From: Serratia marcescens | GTDB lineage: Bacteria > Pseudomonadota > Gammaproteobacteria > Enterobacterales > Enterobacteriaceae | Length of the DNA stretch: 64,000 nt | Assembly (NCBI RefSeq): GCF_006715005.1 | Contig: NZ_VFMJ01000001.1 | Coordinates: 5,022,001-5,086,000 of the forward strand | Direction of reading: 5' to 3' | Part shown: positions 51,598 through 60,763 of the stretch, one piece after another | How the letters are laid out: each line of letters opens with the position of its first letter | Position numbering within the stretch: position 1 is the first letter of the stretch | Translations under genes and position numbers: made by a program | The notes under the pieces: generated by a model | Databases searched by the model: none | What the model saw: only the letters and a program-made list of their open reading frames with translations | Told to the model about the DNA's origin: nothing

Positions 51598-54426
51598 TTA
51601 TTTTTCCAGCAGCGGTTTCAGGAAGCGTGCGGTGTGCGATTTTTCACACTCGGCCACGGTTTCCGGCGTGCCGGCGACCAGGATCTCGCCGCCGCCGCTG
51701 CCGCCTTCCGGCCCCAGATCGACGATCCAGTCGGCGGTCTTGATCACGTCCAGGTTATGCTCGATGACCACGATGGTGTTGCCCTGATCGCGCAACTGGT
51801 GCAGCACCGCCAACAGCTGTTGGATATCGGCGAAGTGCAGACCGGTGGTCGGTTCGTCGAGGATATACAGCGTCTGGCCGGTGCCGCGTTTCGACAGCTC
51901 GCGCGCCAGCTTGACGCGCTGCGCCTCCCCGCCGGAGAGCGTGGTGGCCGACTGGCCGAGGCGGATGTACGACAGGCCGACATCCATCAGGGTCTGCAGC
52001 TTGCGCGCCAGCGCCGGCACCGCGTCGAAGAACTCACGCGCTTCTTCGATGGTCATCTCCAGCACTTCGTGGATGCTTTTGCCCTTGTACTTCACTTCCA
52101 GCGTTTCGCGGTTATAGCGCTTGCCCTTGCACTGGTCGCACGGTACGTAGATGTCCGGCAGGAAGTGCATCTCGACCTTGATCACCCCGTCACCCTGACA
52201 GGCTTCACAGCGCCCACCCTTGACGTTGAAACTGAAGCGGCCCGGCGTATAACCGCGGCTGCGCGATTCCGGCACGCCGGCGAACAGCTCGCGCACCGGG
52301 GTGAAGATGCCGGTGTAGGTGGCCGGGTTGGAGCGTGGCGTACGGCCGATCGGGCTCTGATCGATGTCGATCACCTTGTCGAAATGTTCCAGGCCCGTCA
52401 CTTCGCGGAACGGCGCCGGTTCGGCGATGGTGGCGCCGTTAAGCTGGCGCTGGGCGATCGGGAACAGCGTATCGTTGATCAGCGTCGATTTGCCGGAGCC
52501 GGAAACGCCGGTGATGCAGGTAAACAGACCGACCGGCAGCGTCAGCGTCACGTCCTTCAGGTTGTTGCCGCGCGCGCCGCTCAGCTTCAACACCTTGGTC
52601 GGATCGGCCGGCACGCGCTGCGCGGGGATGGCGATCTCGCGCTTGCCGCTGAGGAACTGGCCGGTCAGCGACTCCGGCTGCGCCATGATGTCGTCGACGG
52701 TGCCTTCCGCCACCACCTGGCCGCCGTGCACGCCGGCGCCGGGGCCAATGTCGATCACGTGGTCGGCGGCGCGGATGGCGTCTTCGTCATGCTCCACCAC
52801 GATTACCGTGTTGCCGAGGTTGCGCAGGTGGATCAGCGTTTCCAGCAGGCGCTCGTTATCGCGCTGGTGCAGGCCGATCGACGGCTCATCCAGCACGTAC
52901 ATCACGCCCACCAGGCCGGCGCCGATCTGGCTGGCCAAACGAATACGCTGCGCTTCGCCGCCGGAGAGCGTCTCCGCCGAACGGGACAGTGACAGGTAAT
53001 TCAGGCCGACGTTCACCAGGAATTTCAGGCGATCGCCGATCTCTTTCAGCACTTTTTCGGCGATCTTGGCGCGTTGGCCGCTGAGCTTCATGTTCTGGAA
53101 GAAGGTCATCGCATGGCCGATGCTCAGATCGGAGATCTCCGGCAGCGTAGTGTCTTCGACGAATACGTTGCGCGCTTCTTCGCGCAGGCGGGTGCCGTGG
53201 CACGAGGCGCAAGGGCGGTTGCTGATGAATTTCGCCAGCTCTTCGCGCACCGCGCTGGATTCGGTCTCTTTGTAGCGGCGCTCCATGTTGTGCAGCACGC
53301 CTTCGAACGGATGGCGGCGCACGGTGGTGTCACCGCGATCGTTGATGTATTTGAATTCGATCGACTCTTTGCCGGAGCCGCTCAGCACCGCCTTCTGTAC
53401 GTCGGCACTCAGGGTGTTGAACGGCGCCTCGACGTCGAACTCATAGTGATCCGCCAGCGAACGCAGCATCTGGAAGTAATAGAAGTTGCGGCGATCCCAG
53501 CCGCGGATCGCGCCGCCGGCCAGCGACAGCTCGGGGTTTTGCACCACGCGATCCGGATCGAAGAACTGCTGCACGCCCAGGCCGTCGCAGGTCGGGCAGG
53601 CGCCGGCCGGGTTGTTGAAGGAAAACAGGCGCGGTTCCAGCTCGCGCATGCTGTAGCCGCAGATCGGGCAGGCGAAGTTGGCGGAGAACAGCAGCTCGTC
53701 CGCTTTTTCGTCGTCCATGTCCGCCACCACCGCGGTGCCGCCGGACAGTTCCAGCGCAGTTTCGAACGATTCGGCCAGGCGTTGCGCCATGTCGTCGCGC
53801 ACCTTGAAGCGATCGACCACCACTTCGATGGTGTGTTTCTTCTGCAGCTCCAGCTTCGGCGGATCGGACAGATCGCACACTTCACCGTCGATGCGCGCGC
53901 GGATATAGCCCTGGGCGGCCAGGTTTTCCAGCGTTTTGGTGTGCTCGCCCTTGCGGTCTTTCACCACCGGCGCCAGCAGCATCAGGCGCTTGCCTTCCGG
54001 CTGGCTCAGCACGTTATCGACCATTTGGCTGACGGTTTGCGCCGCCAGCGGCACATGGTGATCCGGGCAGCGCGGCTCGCCGACGCGGGCGAACAGCAGG
54101 CGCAGGTAGTCGTGGATCTCGGTGATGGTGCCGACCGTGGATCGCGGGTTGTGCGAGGTGGACTTCTGCTCGATGGAGATCGCCGGCGACAGGCCTTCGA
54201 TATGATCGACGTCCGGTTTTTCCATCAGCGACAGGAACTGGCGCGCATAGGCGGAGAGCGATTCGACGTAGCGCCGCTGCCCTTCGGCATACAGCGTATC
54301 GAAAGCCAGCGATGACTTACCGGAACCGGACAGGCCGGTGACGACGATCAGTTTGTCACGCGGGATGATCAGGTTGATGTTTTTCAGATTATGGGTTCGA
54401 GCACCACGAACTTCGATATTGTCCAT
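51598..54426 (-). CDS. uvrA: Excinuclease ABC subunit A
   Basis: 942 residues. The damage-recognition ATPase of nucleotide excision repair. Two ABC modules: Walker [10 protein letters not shown] at about 31-39 and GVSGSGKST near 640; signatures [12 protein letters not shown] and [12 protein letters not shown]; zinc modules CPICGYSM...CPTCDG and CEACQGDGV...[10 protein letters not shown]. Divergent from ssb with a shared SOS box. Confidence 0.98.
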   Translation of the reverse strand: MDNIEVRGARTHNLKNINLIIPRDKLIVVTGLSGSGKSSLAFDTLYAEGQRRYVESLSAYARQFLSLMEKPDVDHIEGLSPAISIEQKSTSHNPRSTVGTITEIHDYLRLLFARVGEPRCPDHHVPLAAQTVSQMVDNVLSQPEGKRLMLLAPVVKDRKGEHTKTLENLAAQGYIRARIDGEVCDLSDPPKLELQKKHTIEVVVDRFKVRDDMAQRLAESFETALELSGGTAVVADMDDEKADELLFSANFACPICGYSMRELEPRLFSFNNPAGACPTCDGLGVQQFFDPDRVVQNPELSLAGGAIRGWDRRNFYYFQMLRSLADHYEFDVEAPFNTLSADVQKAVLSGSGKESIEFKYINDRGDTTVRRHPFEGVLHNMERRYKETESSAVREELAKFISNRPCASCHGTRLREEARNVFVEDTTLPEISDLSIGHAMTFFQNMKLSGQRAKIAEKVLKEIGDRLKFLVNVGLNYLSLSRSAETLSGGEAQRIRLASQIGAGLVGVMYVLDEPSIGLHQRDNERLLETLIHLRNLGNTVIVVEHDEDAIRAADHVIDIGPGAGVHGGQVVAEGTVDDIMAQPESLTGQFLSGKREIAIPAQRVPADPTKVLKLSGARGNNLKDVTLTLPVGLFTCITGVSGSGKSTLINDTLFPIAQRQLNGATIAEPAPFREVTGLEHFDKVIDIDQSPIGRTPRSNPATYTGIFTPVRELFAGVPESRSRGYTPGRFSFNVKGGRCEACQGDGVIKVEMHFLPDIYVPCDQCKGKRYNRETLEVKYKGKSIHEVLEMTIEEAREFFDAVPALARKLQTLMDVGLSYIRLGQSATTLSGGEAQRVKLARELSKRGTGQTLYILDEPTTGLHFADIQQLLAVLHQLRDQGNTIVVIEHNLDVIKTADWIVDLGPEGGSGGGEILVAGTPETVAECEKSHTARFLKPLLEK

Positions 54427-54547
54427 TTACACTTCCCGTCTTGATGATACACCGCGCCTGTCGCGATTTTTGCGGGGGATTTTGTGATGGATCTCGCAAA
54501 AAACCGGCACAGCCTGGTCGAAACGCATAATTATGACACAAAAAAAC

Positions 54548-54563
54548 CTGAATGAATATCCAG
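54548..54563. promoter_or_regulatory. LexA (SOS) box between uvrA and ssb
   Basis: CTGAATGAATATCCAG at 54548-54563 fits the CTG-N10-CAG framework and lies in the 277-base divergent gap, as in E. coli where one box serves uvrA and ssb. Confidence 0.85.
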
Positions 54564-54703
54564 TATGCGAATGCAACAAGGTCGATCGAAAAGACAATTC
54601 TGGAATGCAATTCGCACTTATCAACACGGGTGTGGTTTCGCACTCAGCGTGGTAAACTGACGCGTTTATACTGTGTAGAAATCAATCATCGGGAGAAGTG
54701 CTC

Positions 54704-55237
54704 ATGGCCAGCAGAGGCGTAAACAAAGTAATTCTGGTCGGGAATCTGGGTCAGGATCCAGAAGTCCGTTACATGCCGAACGGCGGCGCAGTGGCCAACA
54801 TTACCCTGGCGACCTCCGAAAGCTGGCGTGACAAGGCGACCGGCGAACAGAAAGAGAAGACCGAGTGGCACCGCGTCGTGCTGTTCGGCAAACTGGCCGA
54901 AGTGGCGGGCGAATACCTGCGTAAAGGCTCTCAGGTCTACATCGAAGGCTCCCTGCAGACGCGTAAATGGACCGATCAGTCCGGCGTGGAAAAATACACC
55001 ACCGAAGTGGTGGTTAACGTCGGCGGCACCATGCAGATGCTGGGCGGCCGTCAGGGCGGCGGCGCACCGGCCGGTCAATCTGCCGGCGGCCAGGGCGGTT
55101 GGGGCCAGCCTCAGCAGCCACAGGGCGGCAACCAGTTCAGCGGCGGCCAGCAGCAGTCTCGCCCGGCGCAGAACAGCGCTCCGGCGGCCAGCAGCAACGA
55201 ACCACCAATGGATTTCGACGACGATATTCCGTTCTGA
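54704..55237 (+). CDS. ssb: Single-stranded DNA-binding protein
   Basis: 177 residues. OB-fold domain 1-112 ([20 protein letters not shown]), a Gly/Gln-rich linker (about 113-165) and the acidic tip MDFDDDIPF that recruits replication and repair partners. Start ATG 54704 with GGGAGAAG upstream. Its terminator marks the border of the downstream island. Confidence 0.97.
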   Translation: MASRGVNKVILVGNLGQDPEVRYMPNGGAVANITLATSESWRDKATGEQKEKTEWHRVVLFGKLAEVAGEYLRKGSQVYIEGSLQTRKWTDQSGVEKYTTEVVVNVGGTMQMLGGRQGGGAPAGQSAGGQGGWGQPQQPQGGNQFSGGQQQSRPAQNSAPAASSNEPPMDFDDDIPF

Positions 55238-55277
55238 AGATGACCTTAGAGTTATCTGTAAAGAATGAAAACATAGA

Positions 55278-55301
55278 CCCCTGTTAATTCAGGGGTTTTT
55301 T
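55278..55301 (+). terminator. Terminator of ssb
   Basis: CCCCT-GTTAATTC-AGGGG followed by six T. The low-GC island starts just beyond. Confidence 0.9.
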
Positions 55302-55395
55302 GTTTCTATCGTCGGAAAAAGTGTCTTGTATAAATTGGTGATCTTTCACATAAAGTGTACCTTGTAATTGTGTAATGTTTATGGGGTGTGAGTGC

Positions 55396-55451
55396 ATGGA
55401 AAAGAACTACAGAGTTACAACATTTGTCATGGATAGTGGCGAACGCTATTG
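55396..55451 (+). pseudogene. 5' remnant of a tyrosine recombinase (integrase) gene
   Basis: The frame from ATG 55396 reads MEKNYRVTTFVMDSGERY and is cut at 55451 by the IS-end repeat, after which a stop soon follows. From memory this is the typical opening of the first integrase in three-gene tyrosine-recombinase modules (two integrases plus a coiled-coil protein) that move islands. Only 18 codons remain. Its position as first gene after the island border fits. The identification rests on few residues. Confidence 0.5.
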
Positions 55452-55491
55452 TGGACTGACCCCACCCCGGTAGACGATCTTGCCCTATAGT
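55452..55491 (+). repeat. Extra copy of the IS left end (direct orientation)
   Basis: Forty bases beginning TGGACTGACCCCACCCCGG repeat the first 40 bases of the IS (55492-55531) with a single T/C change at 55481. They sit directly against the IS. The opposite side carries an inverted copy at 56722-56761. Confidence 0.9.
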
Positions 55492-55550
55492 TGGACTGAC
55501 CCCACCCCGGTAGACGATCCTGCCCTATAGTGTGAGCATAGGAGGAGCGT

Positions 55551-55835
55551 ATGGGCACACCACGATTTACACCTGAATTTAAGGAAGAAGCTGTCCGTCA
55601 GATAACGGAACGCGGTTATTCCGTTGCCGAAGTATCTGACCGTTTGGGTGTTTCTGCACACAGCCTCTATAAGTGGCTACGGGCTATCAAACCTGGTAAC
55701 AGCGAACAGCATGCTAGGGATTTACTGGAAGCCAAAAGCGAGATCCTGAAACTACGGGCACAGCTAAAACGTACTGAAGAAGAACGGGATATCCTGAAAA
55801 AGGCCGCGCGGTACTTTGCAAGGGAGCCCGACTGA
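55551..55835 (+). CDS. IS3-family transposase OrfA
   Basis: 94 residues. Helix-turn-helix of the Tnp_1 type (FTPEFKEEAVRQITERGYS, then VSDRLGVSAHSLYKWLRA, about 7-45) and a leucine zipper (about 65-88). It binds the IS ends. GGAGGAGCG is directly upstream. In active relatives a -1 frameshift in the A-rich stretch near 55796-55801 (GAAAAAG) produces the OrfAB transposase. Confidence 0.9.
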   Translation: MGTPRFTPEFKEEAVRQITERGYSVAEVSDRLGVSAHSLYKWLRAIKPGNSEQHARDLLEAKSEILKLRAQLKRTEEERDILKKAARYFAREPD

Positions 55836-56686
55836 AGTACCGCTTTATCAATGAGCACCGCACTGTATGGGGTGTGATGACGATGTGTCGGGTACTGCAT
55901 GTCGCCCGGGCCGGGTTCTACGCGTGGCTGCATAACCCGGTCTCGGCGCGTGATAAAGATAACCAGCGTCTGCTGACGCTTATCCGTGATTCATATTCAC
56001 TGAGCGGAGGCGTATACGGTTACCGGCGGGTTCATGGCGATCTGAACGAAATCGGGGAAACCTGCGGCAAAAACCGGGTGGGCCGTCTTATGCAACTGAA
56101 CTGGATTAAAGCCGTGCGGGGCTATAAAACACCACGGCGTATCGCCGGCCGACCTTCGGTGGTTGCCCCTAATCGCGTACAGCGGCAGTTTACCGTTGTC
56201 CGGGCCAATCAGGTCTGGGTCACCGACATCACTTACATCCGCACCTGGCAGGGCTGGTTGTATCTGGCGGTGGTTATCGACCTCTTCGCCCGTAACGTGG
56301 TGGGCTGGTCGATGAAGCCAACCCTCTCACGCGAACTGGCACTGGATGCGCTGATGATGGCGGTCTGGCGACGTAAACCGGACAGCGAGGTCATCGTGCA
56401 CTCAGACTAGGGTTGCCAGTATGGCAGCGACGACTGGCAACGGTTTTGTCGGGCCAATAACCTGGCACCCAGTATGAGCCGGCGTGGTAACTGTTGGGAT
56501 AATGCAGTGGCCGAATCGTTCTTCAGTTCACTGAAAAAAGAACGCATCAGGAAGAGAATATACAAAACCCGGGATCTGGCCCGGGCGGATATCTTCGATT
56601 ACATTGAAGTGTTCTACAACCGGGCCCGGCGTCACAGTCACCTCGGCGGCGTCAGTCCGGAGGCCTTTGAACGGGCCTCGTCGTGA
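55832..56686 (+). pseudogene. IS3-family transposase OrfB with in-frame amber stop
   Basis: The reading frame, -1 relative to orfA, continues from about 55832 (LKYRFINEHR) through an HTH_21 region and the rve catalytic core. DDE residues: Asp in VTDITYIRT, Asp in VIVHSD and Glu in NCWDNAVAESFF. A TAG at 56408-56410 directly follows HSD, where relatives have Gln (HSDQG). The frame continues intact afterwards as GCQYGSDDWQRF to 56686. A single C to T change explains it. The truncated product lacks the catalytic Glu, so the element is inactive unless amber is suppressed. Confidence 0.9.
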
Positions 56687-56721
56687 GGACAGAATTTGTC
56701 TACGAGCGTCGGGTCAGTCCA

Positions 56722-56761
56722 ACTATAGGGCAGGATCGTCTACCGGGGTGGGGTCAGTCCA
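56722..56761 (-). repeat. Extra copy of the IS left end (inverted orientation)
   Basis: The complement of these forty bases is identical to the first 40 bases of the IS at 55492-55531. With the copy at 55452-55491 it forms an inverted pair around the IS. Confidence 0.9.
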
Positions 56762-57087
56762 AGGCGGCAGAACCATTGGTCGGAAAGTTGCCGTCAAGAC
56801 AGTCCCTCAATGCACATGAGGCAATAGTTACTGCCTATCAAACGAAGAAAGAGGCGCTGAAAGGGCGGGGGCCCAAAAATCCGCGTCCAGCTAGTTTGAA
56901 CATTGCTGCTGCCAGGATTGTGAACCTGGAAAGCGAAGTCGAAGAACTTAGGGAAGAGAACCGGAGGTTCAAACAGCAGTTTGTGATCTGGCAATACAAT
57001 GCATATAAACATGGAATGACAGAACATCAACTTAATGCGCAGTTGACAAAGATTGACCGGGAGCGTTCTGATGGTGAAAAACGATAA
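56762..57087 (+). pseudogene. Coiled-coil third gene of a recombinase module, start lost
   Basis: An open frame emerges from the repeat as AAEPLVGKLPSRQSLNAHEA and stops at 57087, about 108 codons. It contains a heptad-rich coiled coil (ARIVNLESEVEELREENRRF) then QFVIWQYNAYKHGMTEHQLN. From memory this resembles the small protein that accompanies paired tyrosine recombinases (Tn554 TnpC-like/DUF6262-like). No start codon of its own is present before the coiled coil, although a frame starting inside the IS end could be translated. The RT operon starts 51 bases later. Confidence 0.6.
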
Positions 57088-57099
57088 TAATCTCGGTAG

Positions 57100-57132
57100 T
57101 ATAATTTTTCGTAATATTATTTATAAAGGAGA
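57100..57132 (+). promoter_or_regulatory. Likely -10 element and ribosome site for the RT operon
   Basis: TATAAT at 57100-57105 is a consensus -10, though no good -35 sits 17 bases upstream. AAAGGAG at 57126-57132 is a strong ribosome site 6 bases before ATG 57139 and decides the start of the first RT gene. Confidence 0.5.
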
Positions 57133-57138
57133 TTGAAA

Positions 57139-58488
57139 ATGATTGACCAGTCTTTTTCAGCGAGGAATTTTAGAAGGATATACGACCTAGATAGGAAAAA
57201 TAAAGGTACTTTAGAAGTTGAACACTTTCCTGACGCTTATAAGATCGGGAAGAAAATAACAATGTTAAAAGGTTTTATTTATTGGCTCGCAAGAAGACTG
57301 AGAAGTGGTCAGATTAGCACGGCTAAATTTGAAGAAAAGAAAGATAAAGTTAATGAGCATATTAAGCTTAGAAAAGAACAATATAATAATGAAGTGAATA
57401 GCAAGTTGAAAATTATTGCACAGAATGTCGGTATAAAAGGGTACGCGTTACCTTTGACGTTATTGCCACATCAAGTGAAGAATAAAAATGTATATTCAAT
57501 TGGGAATTCAGTTGAAGCATTATTTGTGTCTAGGCAAATAAAATTTATTTTAAGTTCGTTATACACAATAAAATCAAATAATAGGGATCTGATTATCAGT
57601 CGCCTAAGCGCCTTGGCTAAGGAAATGAGTCCAAAGTATATAATCAGGGCCGATGTTGAAAGTTTTTATGAATCTATAAACCATAAGTCTTTATTAGATA
57701 TGTTGCATTCATCACCTAAGTTATCTGTTCCGCCACGTCGGGTGATTACTCAGTTAATTAGGAAATATCAGGCTTTAACTGGGCTAGATAAAGGGGTGCC
57801 TCGTGGTGTAGGCATAAGTTCTTATTTATCTGAGCTGTATATGAGTGTTGTAGATGATAAAATAAGGGCCTTACCAGATGTTACTTATTATGAACGGTTT
57901 GTAGATGATTTGATAGTGATCTTTTCACCAGATAAAGGAGGGAATACTTGTAGCTATCTCCCCAAAATTACTAGCATTATAAATGACCGTGCCTTGTGCC
58001 TTAATAATAAAACAAAAGAACTGGATTTATTTACACAATCTAATAAAAGTTTTGAATATCTAGGCTACAAATTTCAGCTAACAGCTAGAGACTGTAGTAT
58101 AAAGATGAGTTCAAATAAAGTTCAAAAAATTAGAAGTCGAATTGATAAAACATTTTATGAATATAATCAGAGTGTTAGTAAAACACCAAAGAGAGCGGCA
58201 AAAAATATTTTGCTTAGAATGAAATTTCTTACCGGAAACACTCGTCTTTATAATAGTAAATCAAAAGCCTTTGTTGGGATATATTTTAGTAATCGATTCA
58301 TAACTGATTTATCTGATTTAAATGGATTGGATTCTTATTTGGCGAATAAAATAGATGGTTTGCAAGATCAGAAACTTAAAAAGAGAATTAGTAAGTTTTC
58401 CTTTAGTAAAGGTTTTGAAGATAAAATTTTTAGGAAATTTAGTTTCATAGAATTTAGCGATATATCTAAGGGATGGTCACATGTCTAA
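57139..58488 (+). CDS. drt3a: Reverse transcriptase, Drt3a-like (defence-associated RT type 3)
   Basis: 449 residues from ATG 57139; an in-frame TTG two codons earlier is not favoured by the AAAGGAG site. RT motifs are intact: motif A IRADVESFYESI (about 169-180, Asp172-equivalent first catalytic Asp), motif B GVPRGVGISSYLSELYM (219-235), motif C RFVDDLIVIF (253-262) and motif D/E with LGYKF (308-312). The N-terminus (SFSARNFRRIYD) and the overall plan match my memory of Drt3a (UG3 group). No maturase, integrase or nuclease domain is seen. Its last 8 bases overlap the second RT. In DRT3 the two RTs and an RNA defend against phage. Confidence 0.85.
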   Translation: MIDQSFSARNFRRIYDLDRKNKGTLEVEHFPDAYKIGKKITMLKGFIYWLARRLRSGQISTAKFEEKKDKVNEHIKLRKEQYNNEVNSKLKIIAQNVGIKGYALPLTLLPHQVKNKNVYSIGNSVEALFVSRQIKFILSSLYTIKSNNRDLIISRLSALAKEMSPKYIIRADVESFYESINHKSLLDMLHSSPKLSVPPRRVITQLIRKYQALTGLDKGVPRGVGISSYLSELYMSVVDDKIRALPDVTYYERFVDDLIVIFSPDKGGNTCSYLPKITSIINDRALCLNNKTKELDLFTQSNKSFEYLGYKFQLTARDCSIKMSSNKVQKIRSRIDKTFYEYNQSVSKTPKRAAKNILLRMKFLTGNTRLYNSKSKAFVGIYFSNRFITDLSDLNGLDSYLANKIDGLQDQKLKKRISKFSFSKGFEDKIFRKFSFIEFSDISKGWSHV

Positions 58489-60523
58489 AAAAGCGTTATC
58501 GATAAATTTCCCAATAGAACGAGTAGTTCTTTCCGATTTTTTACCATATGAAGTTCCTATTATTTTTTCAAATAGACATTTTTACAAGTTTATTGTTAAG
58601 CATCAAATAAAACATGATGGGTTGAATTTCATATGGCTAAAGAGAGATGACTGTTTAAATAGTTTAATTCTACTTTTATTGGGTCTTGAACAGAACACGG
58701 AAACAGTTGAAATAGTTGATAAGGGTATTAGTTATACTAAAACAAATATCAAGTATGCTAAACTGCCTAGCATTGCTTTTACTTTTCCAATTTCGCATAA
58801 ACATAAAGAATACAGATACTTGTCTCTAATTCATCCTAAAGGACAGCTATTGGGCGTTGATTTCTATAGGAATTATAAAGATTTAATAACATACTATTCA
58901 AATGTTAGCCCATTTAGCCTCAGATCAGCAAAAAGGATCGCTGGTTGTACTTACATCGATTCAAAATCTCTAATTGAAAGTTTTGAGAAAGAAGATTTAA
59001 GTATTGAGGTTGAAGGTCAGGATTATGAAAATTTAAAATCTTTTTTTGTTTATAAGAAATATCGTAATATTTTTGAATTTTATGAATCTGAAGATCATCA
59101 TTGGTGTGAAAAGCGTTTTAATTTTCTCTCTAAATTAGATGTGTCGAACTGTTTTGATTCAATTTACACCCATTCAATTTCATGGGCTGTTTTGCAAAAA
59201 AATTATTCAAAACAACAGTTAAATAAGACACAGTCGACATTCCCATTTAAATTTGATCAATTGATGCAGAGGTCGAACTACAACGAAACAAATGGAATAA
59301 TAATTGGGCCGGAATTATCCAGGATTTTTGCAGAGATAATAATGCAGTCAGTGGATAACAATATCATCAATGATCTTAATAAAGACGGTTTAGTTCTTGG
59401 TGGGGATTACCAAGTATATCGCTATGTCGATGACTATTTCATTTTTTATAATGACGATGATGTATTCAATAAAATTAGAATAAGCACACAGAAAAATCTA
59501 AAAACCTTCAAGCTAAGTTTGAATAAATATAAAGAAGAGAGGTTTTCGCGTCCAATAATAACGCCAATAACTATAGCCAAGAAAAAAATAGCGAATTTGA
59601 TATCGGAAAGAATATCTTATAACATTACTGACAATGGCTCTCTAGAAGAAGATATTAAGAAAGGGAATGTCTACATACATCAAAATAGTTTATCTACCGA
59701 CTTTAAATCGATACTTTCTGTATCAGGGATAACATATTCGGATATCTTAAACTATTCATTGTCTATTATTGAAAGGAAAATCAAGACACTTTTTAAAGAT
59801 TATAAAGAGTTTTCAAAAGATGAAAGTGGCGAGCGTCAACTAATTAATGCTATTGTATCTGTGGTGAATTTCACATATTTTATATATGCAGTTGCTCCTA
59901 AAGTGAATAGCACTATAAAATTATGCAGGATAATTCAGCAAGTAATTATGTTTGTTAAAGATCAAAAAATAGGCGAAGAATATCAACATATTGTATTCAA
60001 ATGTGTATTCGATAATTCATGTTCTATTTTAGATAAATACTCCATTGATAAAACAACACCGATCGAAACTTTGTATTTGTTAGTGCTGGTTAGGCAGCTT
60101 GGTAAATATTATTGGTTAGGTGAAAAAAGCTTGATGAAGTATTTCAATATTAGCTTTGAAGGTGGTGTATACTCATTTGATGATAATTTGAATTACTTCT
60201 CCATTACTTCTCTAATGTTTTATATGAGTGACAAAAAAAGATATGATGGGGTCAGGAAGCATCTTTTGCTTCATATTGAAAATATTTATAGCATGAAAGT
60301 TGATACTCTTCTAAATGAGTCTGAATTGGTTCACTTAACGTTGGATCTAATTGCTTGCCCATACATACCTGTTTCTTTTAAAAAAGCTCTGCTTTCTCGT
60401 TATGGTATTGAAAAATCGTATGTGAAACGAATTATTTCATTAAATGAATATTGGTTTACAAAATGGAATGACTTTGATTTTGCGAAGGAGCTGGACGCGA
60501 AACTTAGCAACGCTGTATACTGA
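58481..60523 (+). CDS. drt3b: Reverse transcriptase, Drt3b-like (second RT of the pair)
   Basis: 680 residues, starting within the end of drt3a (8-base overlap), so translation is coupled. A 200-residue N-terminal region lacking known motifs (VVLSDFLPYEVPIIFSNRHF) precedes the RT core: motif A SKLDVSNCFDSIYTHS (217-232), motif B NGIIIGPELSRIFAEI (271-286) and motif C YRYVDDYFIFYND (313-325). The catalytic Asp pair is intact. The C-terminal 330 residues are helical without a recognisable domain. It corresponds to the UG8 RT found with UG3 in DRT type 3. As I recall, recent work on DRT3 reports that this RT makes the AC-repeat strand without a nucleic-acid template. Confidence 0.82.
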   Translation: MSKKALSINFPIERVVLSDFLPYEVPIIFSNRHFYKFIVKHQIKHDGLNFIWLKRDDCLNSLILLLLGLEQNTETVEIVDKGISYTKTNIKYAKLPSIAFTFPISHKHKEYRYLSLIHPKGQLLGVDFYRNYKDLITYYSNVSPFSLRSAKRIAGCTYIDSKSLIESFEKEDLSIEVEGQDYENLKSFFVYKKYRNIFEFYESEDHHWCEKRFNFLSKLDVSNCFDSIYTHSISWAVLQKNYSKQQLNKTQSTFPFKFDQLMQRSNYNETNGIIIGPELSRIFAEIIMQSVDNNIINDLNKDGLVLGGDYQVYRYVDDYFIFYNDDDVFNKIRISTQKNLKTFKLSLNKYKEERFSRPIITPITIAKKKIANLISERISYNITDNGSLEEDIKKGNVYIHQNSLSTDFKSILSVSGITYSDILNYSLSIIERKIKTLFKDYKEFSKDESGERQLINAIVSVVNFTYFIYAVAPKVNSTIKLCRIIQQVIMFVKDQKIGEEYQHIVFKCVFDNSCSILDKYSIDKTTPIETLYLLVLVRQLGKYYWLGEKSLMKYFNISFEGGVYSFDDNLNYFSITSLMFYMSDKKRYDGVRKHLLLHIENIYSMKVDTLLNESELVHLTLDLIACPYIPVSFKKALLSRYGIEKSYVKRIISLNEYWFTKWNDFDFAKELDAKLSNAVY

Positions 60524-60715
60524 GAGGAAGCGCATCAGGCACCCTTAATGGCTGTTGGCAGCCGCACACACCAGCGCTAACGGGTATGATTGCCCTATGC
60601 ATGGGAGTTATACTTGGCGAGATCCGCCTGAGTCTTTCCGTTGAGATAACCCCCTACTACACAGCTTTTGGCCTATGTGGTAGGGGGTTGTTGAGACTAA
60701 AGTAGTATAGATACA
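60524..60715 (+). ncRNA. Candidate DRT3 non-coding RNA with ACACAC template
   Basis: The sequence just after drt3b has no gene but is packed with hairpins and is richer in GC than the flanks. Hairpins: GGCTG-TTGG-CAGCC (60550-60563); GTAT...CCC-TATGCAT-GGG...ATAC (60584-60613); GGCG-AGATC-CGCC (60616-60628); and a 17-base stem AACCCCCTACTACACAG with CTATGTGGTAGGGGGTT (60648-60689, one GU, one mismatch). Single-stranded ACACAC (60566-60571) follows the first hairpin, within GCACACACCAGCGC. DRT3 systems are described with an RNA, and an AC repeat is what a template for poly(GT) synthesis would need. The ends are not defined; no T-rich terminator follows. Confidence 0.65.
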
Positions 60716-60763
60716 AGGGCGTCAAAGACTAGCCTGACAGTTATCCTAAATACTTAATATAAA

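Larger units (their letters stand above)
55492..56721 (+). mobile_element. IS3-family insertion sequence, transposase broken
   Basis: 1230 bases. The left end is TGGACTGACCCCACCCCGG. I take the right end at 56721, where the complementary strand reads TGGACTGACCCGACGCTCG followed by TAGAC, an imperfect inverted repeat of the left end typical of IS3 elements. It encodes orfA and a -1-frame orfB that has an in-frame amber. No 3-4-base target duplication is evident; instead the element lies between inverted copies of its own left end. An alternative reading is a 1270-base element ending at 56761 with perfect 39-base ends. Confidence 0.85.

Noticed and set aside
51358-52992. 544-codon plus-strand open frame starting in the mipA-uvrA gap
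   Set aside because: Nearly all of it is antisense to uvrA and has shadow composition; the first 80 codons have no ribosome site or pattern.
55452-56761. Reading the perfect 39-base inverted repeats at 55492 and 56723-56761 as the true IS ends
   Set aside because: An imperfect, typical IS3 right end (complement TGGACTGACCCGACG) already exists at 56721, just after orfB, and the same left-end sequence occurs a second time on the left; the outer pair is better read as extra copies.
57139-60523. Group II intron, retron or diversity-generating retroelement
   Set aside because: No maturase or endonuclease domain, no msr/msd arrangement upstream of an RT, and no template/variable repeat pair or target gene; two RTs in tandem also argue against these.
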